The notes under the pieces were generated by a model. That model was given only the letters and a program-made list of their open reading frames with translations, was not told where the DNA came from and did no database searches. This document shows positions 1 through 6,482 of a stretch of DNA of 35,280 nt, in pieces. Source of the DNA: Deltaproteobacteria bacterium (GTDB taxonomy: Bacteria > Myxococcota_A > UBA796 > SXON01); NCBI GenBank assembly GCA_947490345.1, contig CANLGL010000058.1:1-35280 (forward strand). Reading direction: 5' to 3'. Made by a program: the position numbers and the translations under genes. Numbering within the stretch: position 1 is the first letter of the stretch; each line of letters starts with the position of its first letter.

Positions 1-205
1 GCGCTTCGGGCTGCTCGGTCCGGATCAGCGCCGTCTGCATCGCCAGGCGCACCTGGAAGTTGCCACTCACCGCGTGCGAACGCAGCACCGCTTTGACATT
101 GTCGAGACCGATCGCCGGCATCCACCCGAGCCAATGATACGTGGCGTCGGTGGTGGTGGTGGAAAGGTGAACTTGAGATTCGGGAGAAGTCTGGCCGCAG
201 GACAT
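1..205 (-). CDS. Hypothetical protein, N-terminal part, runs off the left edge
   Basis: An open frame of 68 codons starts at an ATG (203-205, minus strand) and leaves the window without a stop. The start is well supported: a perfect GGAGG lies 6 bases upstream of the ATG. The visible protein begins MSCGQTSPESQVHLSTTTTD, followed by DATYHWLGWMPAIGLDNVKA and a stretch NFQVRLAMQTALIRTEQ that reads like alternating beta strands. There is no signal peptide or membrane segment in the visible part. I do not recognise the family. The upstream side (206-295) leads into the long direct repeat at 296-461. Confidence 0.65.
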   Translation of the reverse strand, partial: MSCGQTSPESQVHLSTTTTDATYHWLGWMPAIGLDNVKAVLRSHAVSGNFQVRLAMQTALIRTEQPEA

Positions 206-295
206 TAAGTGCCTCCAATGAGTGGCACTTCTGACAATATACGACGACGACGACGGCAAGAGTCATGCCAAAATAAAAGCGAAGTTTGATAGTTG

Positions 296-461
296 TGAGT
301 TTTTGCGTCTCTTGCGTTTTTCGAGCCGATTGTGTGTCGCGAGCGATACAGTACGGAGCCGCGAAAGACGACAATCGGGCGTTCGGCCCCGCCCCCGCTC
401 TTGACTTGGCAATATGCGACCGATCGGCGCCCGAAGCGTGAGGCGGACCGGAGCGCGGGCG
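296..461. repeat. Long direct repeat, copy A (166 bp)
   Basis: This 166-bp block is repeated in the same orientation at 958-1123 with roughly 90% identity by eye and equal length. Both begin TGAGTTTTTGCGT, share GTTTTTCGAGCCGA, GCGTTCGGCCCCGCCCC and CTTGACTTGGCAATA, and end with the repeat-family head GTGAGGCGGACCGG (438 and 1100). The two copies bracket the HNH nuclease remnant at 633-947. After 461 copy A continues with the tail that ends in CCGAGGTGGCACGCC (about 498-512), shared with the element at 2899-2994. Neither copy contains a convincing gene. The pair could be a footprint of a duplication or of a mobile unit. Confidence 0.85.
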
Positions 462-632
462 AGCCGGCCGCCCGACCCGGCGAGGGTGCCGGTAACCGCC
501 GAGGTGGCACGCCAATGCATATGCACATGGCTCAGCCGAGTCCAAGGGCGCCCTCCCGGCGGCGCCCGGCGGGCCGCTGCGGCGATCGCGCCCCGATTGA
601 TGGCGTTCCTCCGTCGCGCCAGCCGGTATTTC
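462..632. other. Non-coding stretch between repeat copy A and the HNH remnant
   Basis: I see no gene here. Positions 462-513 are the continuation of repeat copy A and match the tail of the element at 2899-2994, including the half-palindrome GCCGAGGTGGCACGCC. The rest (514-632) is very GC-rich with no clear structure. Confidence 0.5.
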
Positions 633-947
633 CTATCGAAGACCGTTTTCCGGCCCGGCCCTGCGCACCTCGACGGTCCCGTCTGACCTCCGCTCGACCG
701 CGAGGTACCCGCGGTGGACCGCCCGGTGGTGCCCGTCGCAGATGCAGACGAGCTGAGCGGGATCGTGCGTCCCGCCCAGCGCGCGCGGATGGATGTGGTG
801 CACGTCGAGATGCAGCTTGTTGCGACACTGCGGGACCTCGCAACGCCCCTTCGCTCGTCCTTGTGTAGCTGCGCTATTCCGCGAGGCGGATCGCGTGGTG
901 GGCGCCGAGGCCTCAGCGACGCGTTGGTGGGCGGCGGCGGGATCCAC
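633..947 (-). pseudogene. HNH endonuclease, C-terminal remnant
   Basis: The frame reads from a GTG at 947 to a stop at 633 (104 codons). It carries a recognisable HNH nuclease core: a zinc pair in GRCEVPQCRNK, the HH of LDVHHIHPRALGG, and the CICDGHHRAVHRG end. This is the C-terminal nuclease part of the large DUF222/HNH-type family, whose members usually have a few hundred residues in front of it. Here only about 40 poorly conserved residues precede the core, and the frame begins about 10 bases from the direct repeat at 958. That fits a gene cut by the rearrangement that made the repeats. No convincing ribosome site precedes the GTG. A short active HNH protein cannot be excluded; a truncated relic is more likely. 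Confidence 0.65.
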
Positions 948-957
948 CTCGCCCGTA

Positions 958-1123
958 TGAGTTTTTGCGTTTCTTGCGTTTTTCGAGCCGACGTGGTGTC
1001 GCGAGCGATGTAGTACGGCGCGAAGAAAGACGACAATCGAGCGTTCGGCCCCGCCCCCGCGCTTGACTTGGCAATACGCGACCGATCGGCGCCCGAAGCG
1101 TGAGGCGGACCGGAGCGCGGGCG
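958..1123. repeat. Long direct repeat, copy B (166 bp)
   Basis: This is the second copy of the block at 296-461, with equal length and the same orientation. It differs by scattered substitutions and small compensating indels (for example TGCGTTTCTTGCG against TGCGTCTCTTGCG). It starts 11 bases from the beginning of the HNH remnant. Its last 24 bases are also the first 24 bases of the structured intergenic element at 1100-1260, so two repeat families are joined here. Confidence 0.85.
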
Positions 1124-1260
1124 CGGCGCGGAAGCTGTCGCGACAGTGGCTACTTCCTGAGTCGCGCCCGGTCTGGGCGCCCGCAGCGCCCAGACCGACG
1201 GCCGCAGGCCGGAGCGCGCAGCGAGGCCGACGGCGCCTCCGGCGCCGGCACGCCCTCGAT
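1100..1260. repeat. Structured intergenic repeat, type I (first copy)
   Basis: About 160 bases closely resembling 3238-3400. It contains a self-complementary CTGTCGCGACAG (about 1135-1146), a perfect 12-bp stem (arms 1169-1180 and 1186-1197, loop CCGCA) and the palindrome GGCGCCTCCGGCGCC near 1231-1245. It ends 15 bases beyond the stop codon of the minus-strand gene at 1276. The second copy sits in the same relation to the gene ending at 3417. This placement suggests a 3'-end element such as a terminator or RNA-stability structure, or a small mobile repeat that prefers gene ends. Part of the stem is degenerate in the other copy. Confidence 0.75.
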
Positions 1261-1275
1261 TAGTCTTAGTGGCGA

Positions 1276-2543
1276 TCAGGGAATGGTGCCGCCTGCCGGC
1301 ACGACCATGCCCGCCAGCTCGCGCCCAAGCTCCTGCCATGGCCCGGCCTCCGACCAGTCGCAGGTGGGGGGGCCGACTGGGTCCCAAGAATATCCGGTGA
1401 TCAGTCCCGGGCCCCAGGCGTGGCCGCTGAGCAGCATCGTGGCCGGGCGCAGCTTGTCGTTGCGGTCGTGCCGAGCCACCGCCACCCGAATGGGTACCGT
1501 CTTGCCGCGGGGGGCGGGCAAGGCCAGTTGGGAGACCGTCAGCAGCACCGCCAAGGTGCCGTCGGCGCGGATCCCTGGCCCCCGCCCCGAACCGCACCGA
1601 TTCGCGAGCGTGTCCCCCGGGCGGCAGATTCCAGATGGGCAGCGCGACGGGTCCGGCGGCACCGGCGGAAACACCGGGCACTGAAGAAAAGGGGAATCAA
1701 TCCGACCAACGGCCCGGGGGAAAAGCCGTGCGCCGGCCGCAGGGCCCGCTCGGATGAAGGCGTCCCGGGCCACTGCGACAGCGGCCGAGCGCTTGCGGGC
1801 TTGAGTCCGGAGCAACTCCCCGAGCCCGAACCTCGCCGCGAACTCCGCGACAACGGTCGGTTCGGCCAGCGACAGGGCCCATTCTGGCCGTGCAGGCGGC
1901 GTGTCCCAGGTGACGCAGTCGGGGGCGTCGGCGAATGCCGCGGCGAGCAGCAGCTCAACGATCACCGCGGCTCGTTCAGCTGCAGAGGGGCCCCCATATC
2001 CACGCTTCTCTGCGCTCCCCAGAGGACAAGCCCGAGCGCGGTACTGGGCCAGGCATGGGCGCGCTCGGGGTATTGCACGCAAATGGGCGCCTTCCCGTCA
2101 CGAAGGATCAGCGCCGAGCACGCAACCGCCGGCCCGTCGACGAAGCCGGGAAACCGGGCATAAGCCAGGTCGCCGCGACCCCACGTCAACCTGTCCAGCG
2201 CGGCGTGGGACAGCATGGTGAGGCGCCAGTCCTCGCCCACAGGCAGCAGGCCCATGTATACCTCGGTGTCGAACACTCCGTCGTCGCCGGTCCCGGACCC
2301 GTGACACCACCCACCGGTGCAGCGGCCCGCGCGTAGCGCCGCAGGTGCGACAATCGGCATGTCCGGCGGCACCCGCCGCGAGTCATGCCAAAACGTCACC
2401 ATGGGGAATCCGCAGCCAATCAGCCTGTCCAGAAACTCCACGGCATCCGCCCTGTCCCAACCCCGGGCGCGGATCTCGGCAGAGAAGGCGACAATCTGGG
2501 GGCGCTCCTCCTGTTGGTAGGCACAATGCCCGGGGATGTTCAT
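1276..2543 (-). pseudogene. Unknown protein gene with an apparent frameshift near 1990
   Basis: Two minus-strand frames appear to form one gene of about 420 codons. The first runs from ATG 2543 and reads through AEIRARGWDRADAVEFLDRL, DDGVFDTEVYMGLLPVGEDW and ALILRDGKAPICVQYPERA, then hits a stop at 1962. The second frame takes over with AAERAAVIVELLLAAAFADA and continues to a stop at 1276, ending TMLLSGHAWGPGLITGYSW then GELAGMVVPAGGTIP-like sequence. The switch falls in a G/C homopolymer (plus strand GGGGCCCCC, 1987-1995). One extra base there would give VDMGGPSAAERAA without interruption. The start is supported by an ATGA overlap with the small gene upstream (2540-2722). I do not recognise the family. 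It could be a real pseudogene or an assembly error. Confidence 0.6.
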
Positions 2544-2722
2544 TGTTTACCACACACCTTCAGGCCGCCGACGCCGAGCACGGCGTTCCAGGAATCCACC
2601 ATGAGCGCGGGAACCGCGCCCTCTGGCAACTTCCCCGTCTTCCGCGCTGCGCTCACGACCGAGGGCGGCAGACCCCGGATCGTCCCGCGCGCAAAGTCGT
2701 GGCTGACCATGGACCGAATCAT
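2540..2722 (-). CDS. Small hypothetical protein, coupled to the frameshifted gene
   Basis: This 60-codon frame starts at ATG 2722 (alternative ATG at 2710) and stops in a TGA overlapping the ATG of the next gene in an ATGA arrangement, the pattern used by almost all genuine gene pairs in this window. An in-frame TAG lies two codons upstream of ATG 2722, so the protein cannot be longer. It begins MIRSMVSHDFARGTIRGLPP and ends WNAVLGVGGLKVCGKQ. There is no signal peptide or known motif. The close coupling suggests it is translated together with the downstream unknown gene, perhaps as a partner. Function unknown. Confidence 0.55.
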   Translation of the reverse strand: MIRSMVSHDFARGTIRGLPPSVVSAARKTGKLPEGAVPALMVDSWNAVLGVGGLKVCGKQ

Positions 2723-2898
2723 AGCCTACCCGCGCCGCACGGCGAAGGTGCTGTCCACCTGCGCTGGGGTTCTCCTTGGAGGTCTCGCGGTGCGGTAGCA
2801 GAGCTTCTACTGGAAGTTGCCCGTCGGGCTCCGGCACGCCGTCACCGCGTCCGCGGTGGTGCTACTCGCCAACGACAGGCTCCGCGCGCCCACGAGCT
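2723..2898. other. Gap without a recognised gene
   Basis: This stretch lies upstream of the small minus-strand gene and before the first repeat element of the cluster. Short open frames exist on both strands but none has a start site, motif or overlap that supports it. A promoter for the minus-strand pair would be expected in the part nearest 2723-2800, but I see no clear -35/-10 pair. Confidence 0.4.
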
Positions 2899-2994
2899 GT
2901 GAGGCGGATCGGGACTCGGGCCAAGCCCGCCGCCCCGGCACGGCGAGGGTGTCGGCAACTGCCGAGGTGGCACGCCACCTCGGGGGTTACCGGC
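2899..2994. repeat. Intergenic repeat, type II, with terminal palindrome
   Basis: It starts with the shared head GTGAGGCGGATCGG and ends in an imperfect palindrome: left arm 2951-2971 (GTCGGCAACTGCCGAGGTGGC), spacer AC, right arm 2974-2994 (GCCACCTCGGGGGTTACCGGC). The head and the left part match 438-513, where the right palindrome arm is missing. The same palindrome is present in better form at 3117-3162. The stretch 2995-3116 between the two palindromes is GC-rich with no supported gene. Confidence 0.7.
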
Positions 2995-3116
2995 ATCGTG
3001 GTGAGCGCAGCAGCGGCCGCGCCGCGCTCGCCGGCGGCGCCGCCACGGACGAAGGCACCTTTTCGTCGTGGCGGTCGCCGCGGCGACGGCGCGCATGGCC
3101 TCTGACGCCGCGTAGC

Positions 3117-3162
3117 TGCCGGTAACTGCCGAGGTGGCACGCCACCTCCGCAGTTACCGGCA
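3117..3162. repeat. Near-perfect 22-bp inverted repeat
   Basis: The arms 3117-3138 and 3141-3162 are exact complements except for one position, with only AC between them. The left arm reads TGCCGGTAACTGCCGAGGTGGC without its first two bases in some copies. Related palindromes or half-palindromes occur at 2951-2994 and 487-513. The arrangement is too long and too symmetrical to be chance. It may be a REP-like element, a protein binding site or the end of a small mobile repeat. There is no T-tract on either side, so it is not a typical intrinsic terminator. Confidence 0.8.
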
Positions 3163-3163
3163 T

Positions 3164-3223
3164 CGTTGGTGCGCGCGGCGGCCGCATCTCTCGCGTTGGT
3201 GCGCGCGGCGGCCGCATCTCTCG
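3164..3223. repeat. Exact 30-bp tandem duplication
   Basis: Positions 3164-3193 and 3194-3223 are identical 30-bp units (beginning CGTTGGTGCGCGCGGCGG and ending CATCTCTCG). The duplication follows directly after the palindrome at 3117-3162 and precedes the type I element at 3238. No gene crosses it. Exact identity suggests a recent duplication. Confidence 0.9.
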
Positions 3224-3237
3224 AGGTGGCCCGCCGC

Positions 3238-3400
3238 GTGAGGCGGACCGGAGCGCGGGCGCGACGCAGGCGCTGTCGCGACGGTGGCTGCGCTCTGAGT
3301 CGCGCCCGGTCTGGGCGCTCGCAGCGACCAGACTGACGGCCGGCAGGCCGGAGCGCGCAGGGAGGCCGACGGCGCCTCCGGCGCCGTCACGCCCTCGACG
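3238..3400. repeat. Structured intergenic repeat, type I (second copy)
   Basis: This copy aligns along its whole length with 1100-1260: the same head GTGAGGCGGACCGGAGCG, the CTGTCGCGAC core, the stem region (CGGTCTGGGCGCT against AGCGACCAGACTG, here with two mismatches), and the GGCGCCTCCGGCGCC palindrome followed by ACGCCCTCGA. Its end lies about 16 bases beyond the stop of the minus-strand gene at 3417, the same relation as in the first copy. Part of the stem has decayed while the GGCGCC palindrome is intact. Confidence 0.75.
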
Positions 3401-3416
3401 CTGCCCCGTCACCCCC

Positions 3417-4418
3417 TCAGAACGTGGCCAGCACCGCCGGCGTACGCAGCTCCACCTTGGGCTCACCCAGGGTGCGCGCGCGGCGCAGCAAGCCCGCCAT
3501 CATCAGTCCCCGATCCACAGACGGCTCCTCCACCAGAGGCTCGCCTGGGAGCAACTGGTAGAGCCGCTCGGCCGCTTCGGGTGAGGTCATGACGCTCTGA
3601 ACTGCGGAGCGCAGATCCTCGGCGACCGGCCCCATCGCGCGGAGCATGTCTTCCGGAAGCGAGGGGAAGGCGCCTTGCGCGACCCCCTGACCCAGCGCGT
3701 CGACCATCGCGGGTACACCACCAGAGAACTGCGCCGCCCGCTGCAGGAGCCGCGGCGGAATGGCGCCGACCTGCATCACCAGCGACGCGGCCGCCTCCCC
3801 CTCCCCGAGGTCGCAGAGATCGACTCGGACGGCGCCGCCGACGTCCAGCGCCGGGGTGTCGACCGAGCCTGCCAAGAGCACGGTGCAGCGCCGCTCGCCC
3901 TGCGCACGCTCGGCGTAGCGGGCCCAGACCAGCGCCAGATCCTCCAGGACTTCGACCGGAAGATGCTCACAGGAGTGGGCCAGCAGCGCGACCGGGTAGG
4001 GCGCTTCCTCGTGTGCCTCGTCGAGGAGCTGCTCCGACGCGTAGTAGAAACCGCGCCGATCCACGACCATCGGCAGCGGGCGCTGCTGCCAGCCCGGACC
4101 GCCGAGATCGGAGAGCACGCGCAAGATGAAGTTCCAGGCCTCGGCGGGCGCACGGCCCACGAGTGGCCGGAAGGAGACGGTCCGACACCCGACGGCCGGC
4201 TCGCCGACCGCAAGATCGAGGGCAATGTCTTCGAGGAAGGCCTGTGGCGCCGTCCACCGCGGGGTCAGCATCGCAACCGGATCCAACCGGCGCAGGTTTG
4301 CACGGACGCGGCGGGCCGTGCGGGCGCGGATCGCCGACTCGGCGTGCGCGGTTTCTGGATCGAAGGTGGTGCCCTGGCGGGAACGCCAGACCTCGAGGCG
4401 GCGGGCAGTACGGCTCAC
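3417..4418 (-). CDS. AAA/STAND ATPase-like protein without an intact Walker A
   Basis: The protein of about 333 residues is read from GTG 4418 (VSRTARRLEVW). The frame is open further upstream, but that part would overlap the divergent gene at 4564; a TTG about 40 bases upstream is the other candidate. It resembles the ATPase core of the AAA/STAND class: a leading FLEDIALDLAVGEPA, then SFRPLVGRAPAEAWNFIL, a Walker B-like strand YPVALLAHSCEHLPVEVLED, a sensor-like strand CTVLLAGSVD, and a lid-like region with RLLQRAAQFSGGVPAMVDAL. No GxxxxGK[ST] is visible where Walker A should be (GEPAVGCRTVSF), so nucleotide hydrolysis is doubtful. It is divergent from the gene at 4564 with a 145-bp gap between them, which suggests shared control. 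The assignment is by fold pattern only. Confidence 0.6.
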   Translation of the reverse strand: MSRTARRLEVWRSRQGTTFDPETAHAESAIRARTARRVRANLRRLDPVAMLTPRWTAPQAFLEDIALDLAVGEPAVGCRTVSFRPLVGRAPAEAWNFILRVLSDLGGPGWQQRPLPMVVDRRGFYYASEQLLDEAHEEAPYPVALLAHSCEHLPVEVLEDLALVWARYAERAQGERRCTVLLAGSVDTPALDVGGAVRVDLCDLGEGEAAASLVMQVGAIPPRLLQRAAQFSGGVPAMVDALGQGVAQGAFPSLPEDMLRAMGPVAEDLRSAVQSVMTSPEAAERLYQLLPGEPLVEEPSVDRGLMMAGLLRRARTLGEPKVELRTPAVLATF

Positions 4419-4563
4419 GAGGAGGAGGCTACCGGACAGCTCTTGGCATGTCAATAGCCGACGGAAAATTGCAGCCGGATTTCCAACGGTCCGCAGGTAC
4501 GGGCCGGCTGCCCGCCACGGAAGCGTCCCCGCTGAACGAGCGGCCGGGCTACGTCCACGCCGG

Positions 4564-6114
4564 ATGCCGACCCGCGCGCCCCCCGCCTTCGGAAACCCGC
4601 GCCGGCTTGCCCGCGTGCTGGACAACGTCGCCGCGGGCGTCAGACGGCCGGCCTCGATCGCGCGTGTGCTGGACCTCGAAGTGCGGGTCGTGCGCACCTA
4701 CCTGGCCCACGCGGTGTGGCTTGGGCTGCTCCGCGACGCCGCCGAACCTCAACTCACGCCAGCGGGGCTGGGCTTCGTCTACGCCGGCCCCCGTCGCCTG
4801 GCCGCGCTCGCCGCCGCGTTGGGCGCCCATCCCCTGTTGGGGCAAAGCCCGCTCCCCACCGCAGACGCAGTCGCTTCCGCACTCTTGGACGCAGGCGTGT
4901 CAACGTCGGAAACAACGGCCAAACGGGATGCGCGGGCGATGTTGCGACTTGCCGAGCCGGCTCGCAAGATGAAGCCTCGCCCCCCCGCGGCGGAGCAGAT
5001 GAGCCTCGGATTTGCCGGCACCATCGATGCGCGGCCGCTGCTCCACGATCCGGAGCCTGGCGACGACAGCCTGGACGTGTACGCGATCGTGCTTCGCGGG
5101 CTCCTGGAGCACGGCGAGCTGCGGCTGAACACCCTGCGGGGACTCATGGATGGCAGCGGCGCCCAGAACGCCGGGCTCGGCAGCTATGTGGCCCTGGCCG
5201 TCCGCCGCGCCGACGCGGAGCGACGGGGCGACCACCTCGTCGTGACGCCCGGTGCCGTCGCGCGCGCCGACCTTGCCGAGAGTGTCGTGTCCATCGCCCT
5301 TTCCGATCCCGACTTCCGTACCTGGTTGGCCGACGTGCCGGGCGCGGCCTCTGAAGCCCGGCGTTGTGCTCGATGGGCCCGACGACTCTTCGGCACCGAG
5401 CCCGCGGCGTCCGCGTTGCCACGCCTGCTTTTCGGTCGCTCGCTCCAGACCGTCCCGGCGGCCGGGGACGCACTCGGCACGCTGCCGAGTACCCGTGGGG
5501 CCTTCCTGGATGTGCTCGGCGAGCCCGGCCTGGTCCTCGCCTTCCCCGAGACCCTGGCCCAACTCTCGGGCGGCATCGCCTGGGTACACAAGCAGTGGCG
5601 CCCGGTGGTGCAGAACCCCGCGGCCGTCCGCGCGCCGAGCCCGCTTGACACCCGTTCCGGGGTGCACGCCGGCCTGCTCTCGCCCGGAGAGACGCCGCCG
5701 CGCAACATCCCGGACGCTTTGAGCCTGCGGCTGCGGGCCGTACGGGCGGTGCCGGCCTTCGCGCTCCTGGTGGCCGCCGGCATGTTGCATCGTCGTAAGG
5801 TGTTACGAGTTTGCTTGCGCGGAAACGCCGTCATCATCGAGGCGCCGGGGCGGCGCGAGTGCTCTTGGGGACTCGTCCTCGCCCGAGTCGCCCGCGCTCG
5901 AGGTTGGACACTGTGCCCCACGCTGGCGCCACCCCGCTGGCGCGAGCTGTTGCACACCGCAGCCGACCTCGGGCTGATGGTCCGACTCCCCGGCGACAGC
6001 TGGACCATCGACGAAACGTTGGCCTGGCGCCTGGACCACGACGCGGAGCATCACGAGCTGCACGACCGGCTTCTGCCGCTGTGCGACGTGCTCGAAGCCG
6101 CGTGTGCGCCATGA
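4564..6114 (+). CDS. Unknown protein with winged-helix-like N-terminus
   Basis: About 516 residues from ATG 4564; the frame stays open upstream but that would run into the divergent gene, and no strong ribosome site decides the start. The first 90 residues (ARVLDNVAAGVRRPASIARV, VRTYLAHAVWLGLLRDA, LTPAGLGFVYAG) look like winged-helix DNA-binding modules. A Pro/charged linker follows (near residue 140, ARKMKPRPPAAEQMSLGF). The middle (residues about 170-260) contains a second helix-turn-helix-like region (LLEHGELRLNTLRGLMDG, then HLVVTPGAVARADLAESVV). The C-terminal half is rich in Leu/Ala/Arg helices and ends LLPLCDVLEAACAP. I do not recognise the family. Its stop overlaps the next start as ATGA, so it heads a three-gene translationally coupled unit. 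Confidence 0.7.
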   Translation: MPTRAPPAFGNPRRLARVLDNVAAGVRRPASIARVLDLEVRVVRTYLAHAVWLGLLRDAAEPQLTPAGLGFVYAGPRRLAALAAALGAHPLLGQSPLPTADAVASALLDAGVSTSETTAKRDARAMLRLAEPARKMKPRPPAAEQMSLGFAGTIDARPLLHDPEPGDDSLDVYAIVLRGLLEHGELRLNTLRGLMDGSGAQNAGLGSYVALAVRRADAERRGDHLVVTPGAVARADLAESVVSIALSDPDFRTWLADVPGAASEARRCARWARRLFGTEPAASALPRLLFGRSLQTVPAAGDALGTLPSTRGAFLDVLGEPGLVLAFPETLAQLSGGIAWVHKQWRPVVQNPAAVRAPSPLDTRSGVHAGLLSPGETPPRNIPDALSLRLRAVRAVPAFALLVAAGMLHRRKVLRVCLRGNAVIIEAPGRRECSWGLVLARVARARGWTLCPTLAPPRWRELLHTAADLGLMVRLPGDSWTIDETLAWRLDHDAEHHELHDRLLPLCDVLEAACAP

Positions 6115-6482
6115 GCCGCAGCTCGGCGCCGACGCCGAAAGGGGCGCTGTTCGTCTACGACCAGGAGGCGCTTTTGGGAGGCGCCTCCGGCTGGCTGGGC
6201 GAGGACCCAGGCGTGCCGGCCTCGGTGCGAGGGCGGCTGTACCGCAGCCGTCGCGGACGCTTGGGGCTGGTGCCGGACCCCACCGCACCGCCGGTGCGGG
6301 GCCGACTGGTTGAGCTCACGCCGCCGCAGATGCCGGTGCTCAACTTCCTTTTTTCAGGGACCGGCAGCCAGCTGGTCCGCCAGACGGTGGAGGTGATCGT
6401 GAACCTGCGTATCGGACGTGCCACGACCTGGGTGCTCAGCGACGTCACCGACTGGCGCCCACTCCGGCGGAGCCCGTCATGA
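6111..6482 (+). CDS. Gamma-glutamylcyclotransferase-like (AIG2-like) protein
   Basis: This 123-residue protein starts at the ATG inside the ATGA overlap with the preceding gene and ends in an ATGA overlap with the next. The order of motifs fits the GGCT/AIG2-like fold: an N-terminal strand GALFVYDQEALLGGASGWLG, then VRGRLYRSRRGRLGLVPD, APPVRGRLVELTPPQMPVLN and a final ATTWVLSDV. In the active members a Glu lies in the motif after the RGRL strand (typically a D.YEG-like turn). Here the equivalent stretch is VLNFLFSG with no acidic residue. I therefore call the fold with moderate confidence and leave the enzymatic role open. Confidence 0.6.
   Translation: MSRSSAPTPKGALFVYDQEALLGGASGWLGEDPGVPASVRGRLYRSRRGRLGLVPDPTAPPVRGRLVELTPPQMPVLNFLFSGTGSQLVRQTVEVIVNLRIGRATTWVLSDVTDWRPLRRSPS

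Noticed and set aside
263..1681. 472-codon minus-strand open frame across the repeat and HNH region
   Set aside because: Low-complexity Arg/Ala/Gly sequence that crosses both direct repeats and lies in a different frame from the HNH motifs.
1987..1995. Programmed -1 frameshift at GGGGCCCCC
   Set aside because: No heptamer of the X XXY YYZ type is met in the reading frame, and no pseudoknot or hairpin is seen at the right distance. A simple indel is more likely.
3117..3162. Intrinsic terminator
   Set aside because: The palindrome is long but has no T-run on either side and lies between repeat elements, more than 250 bases from the nearest upstream stop.
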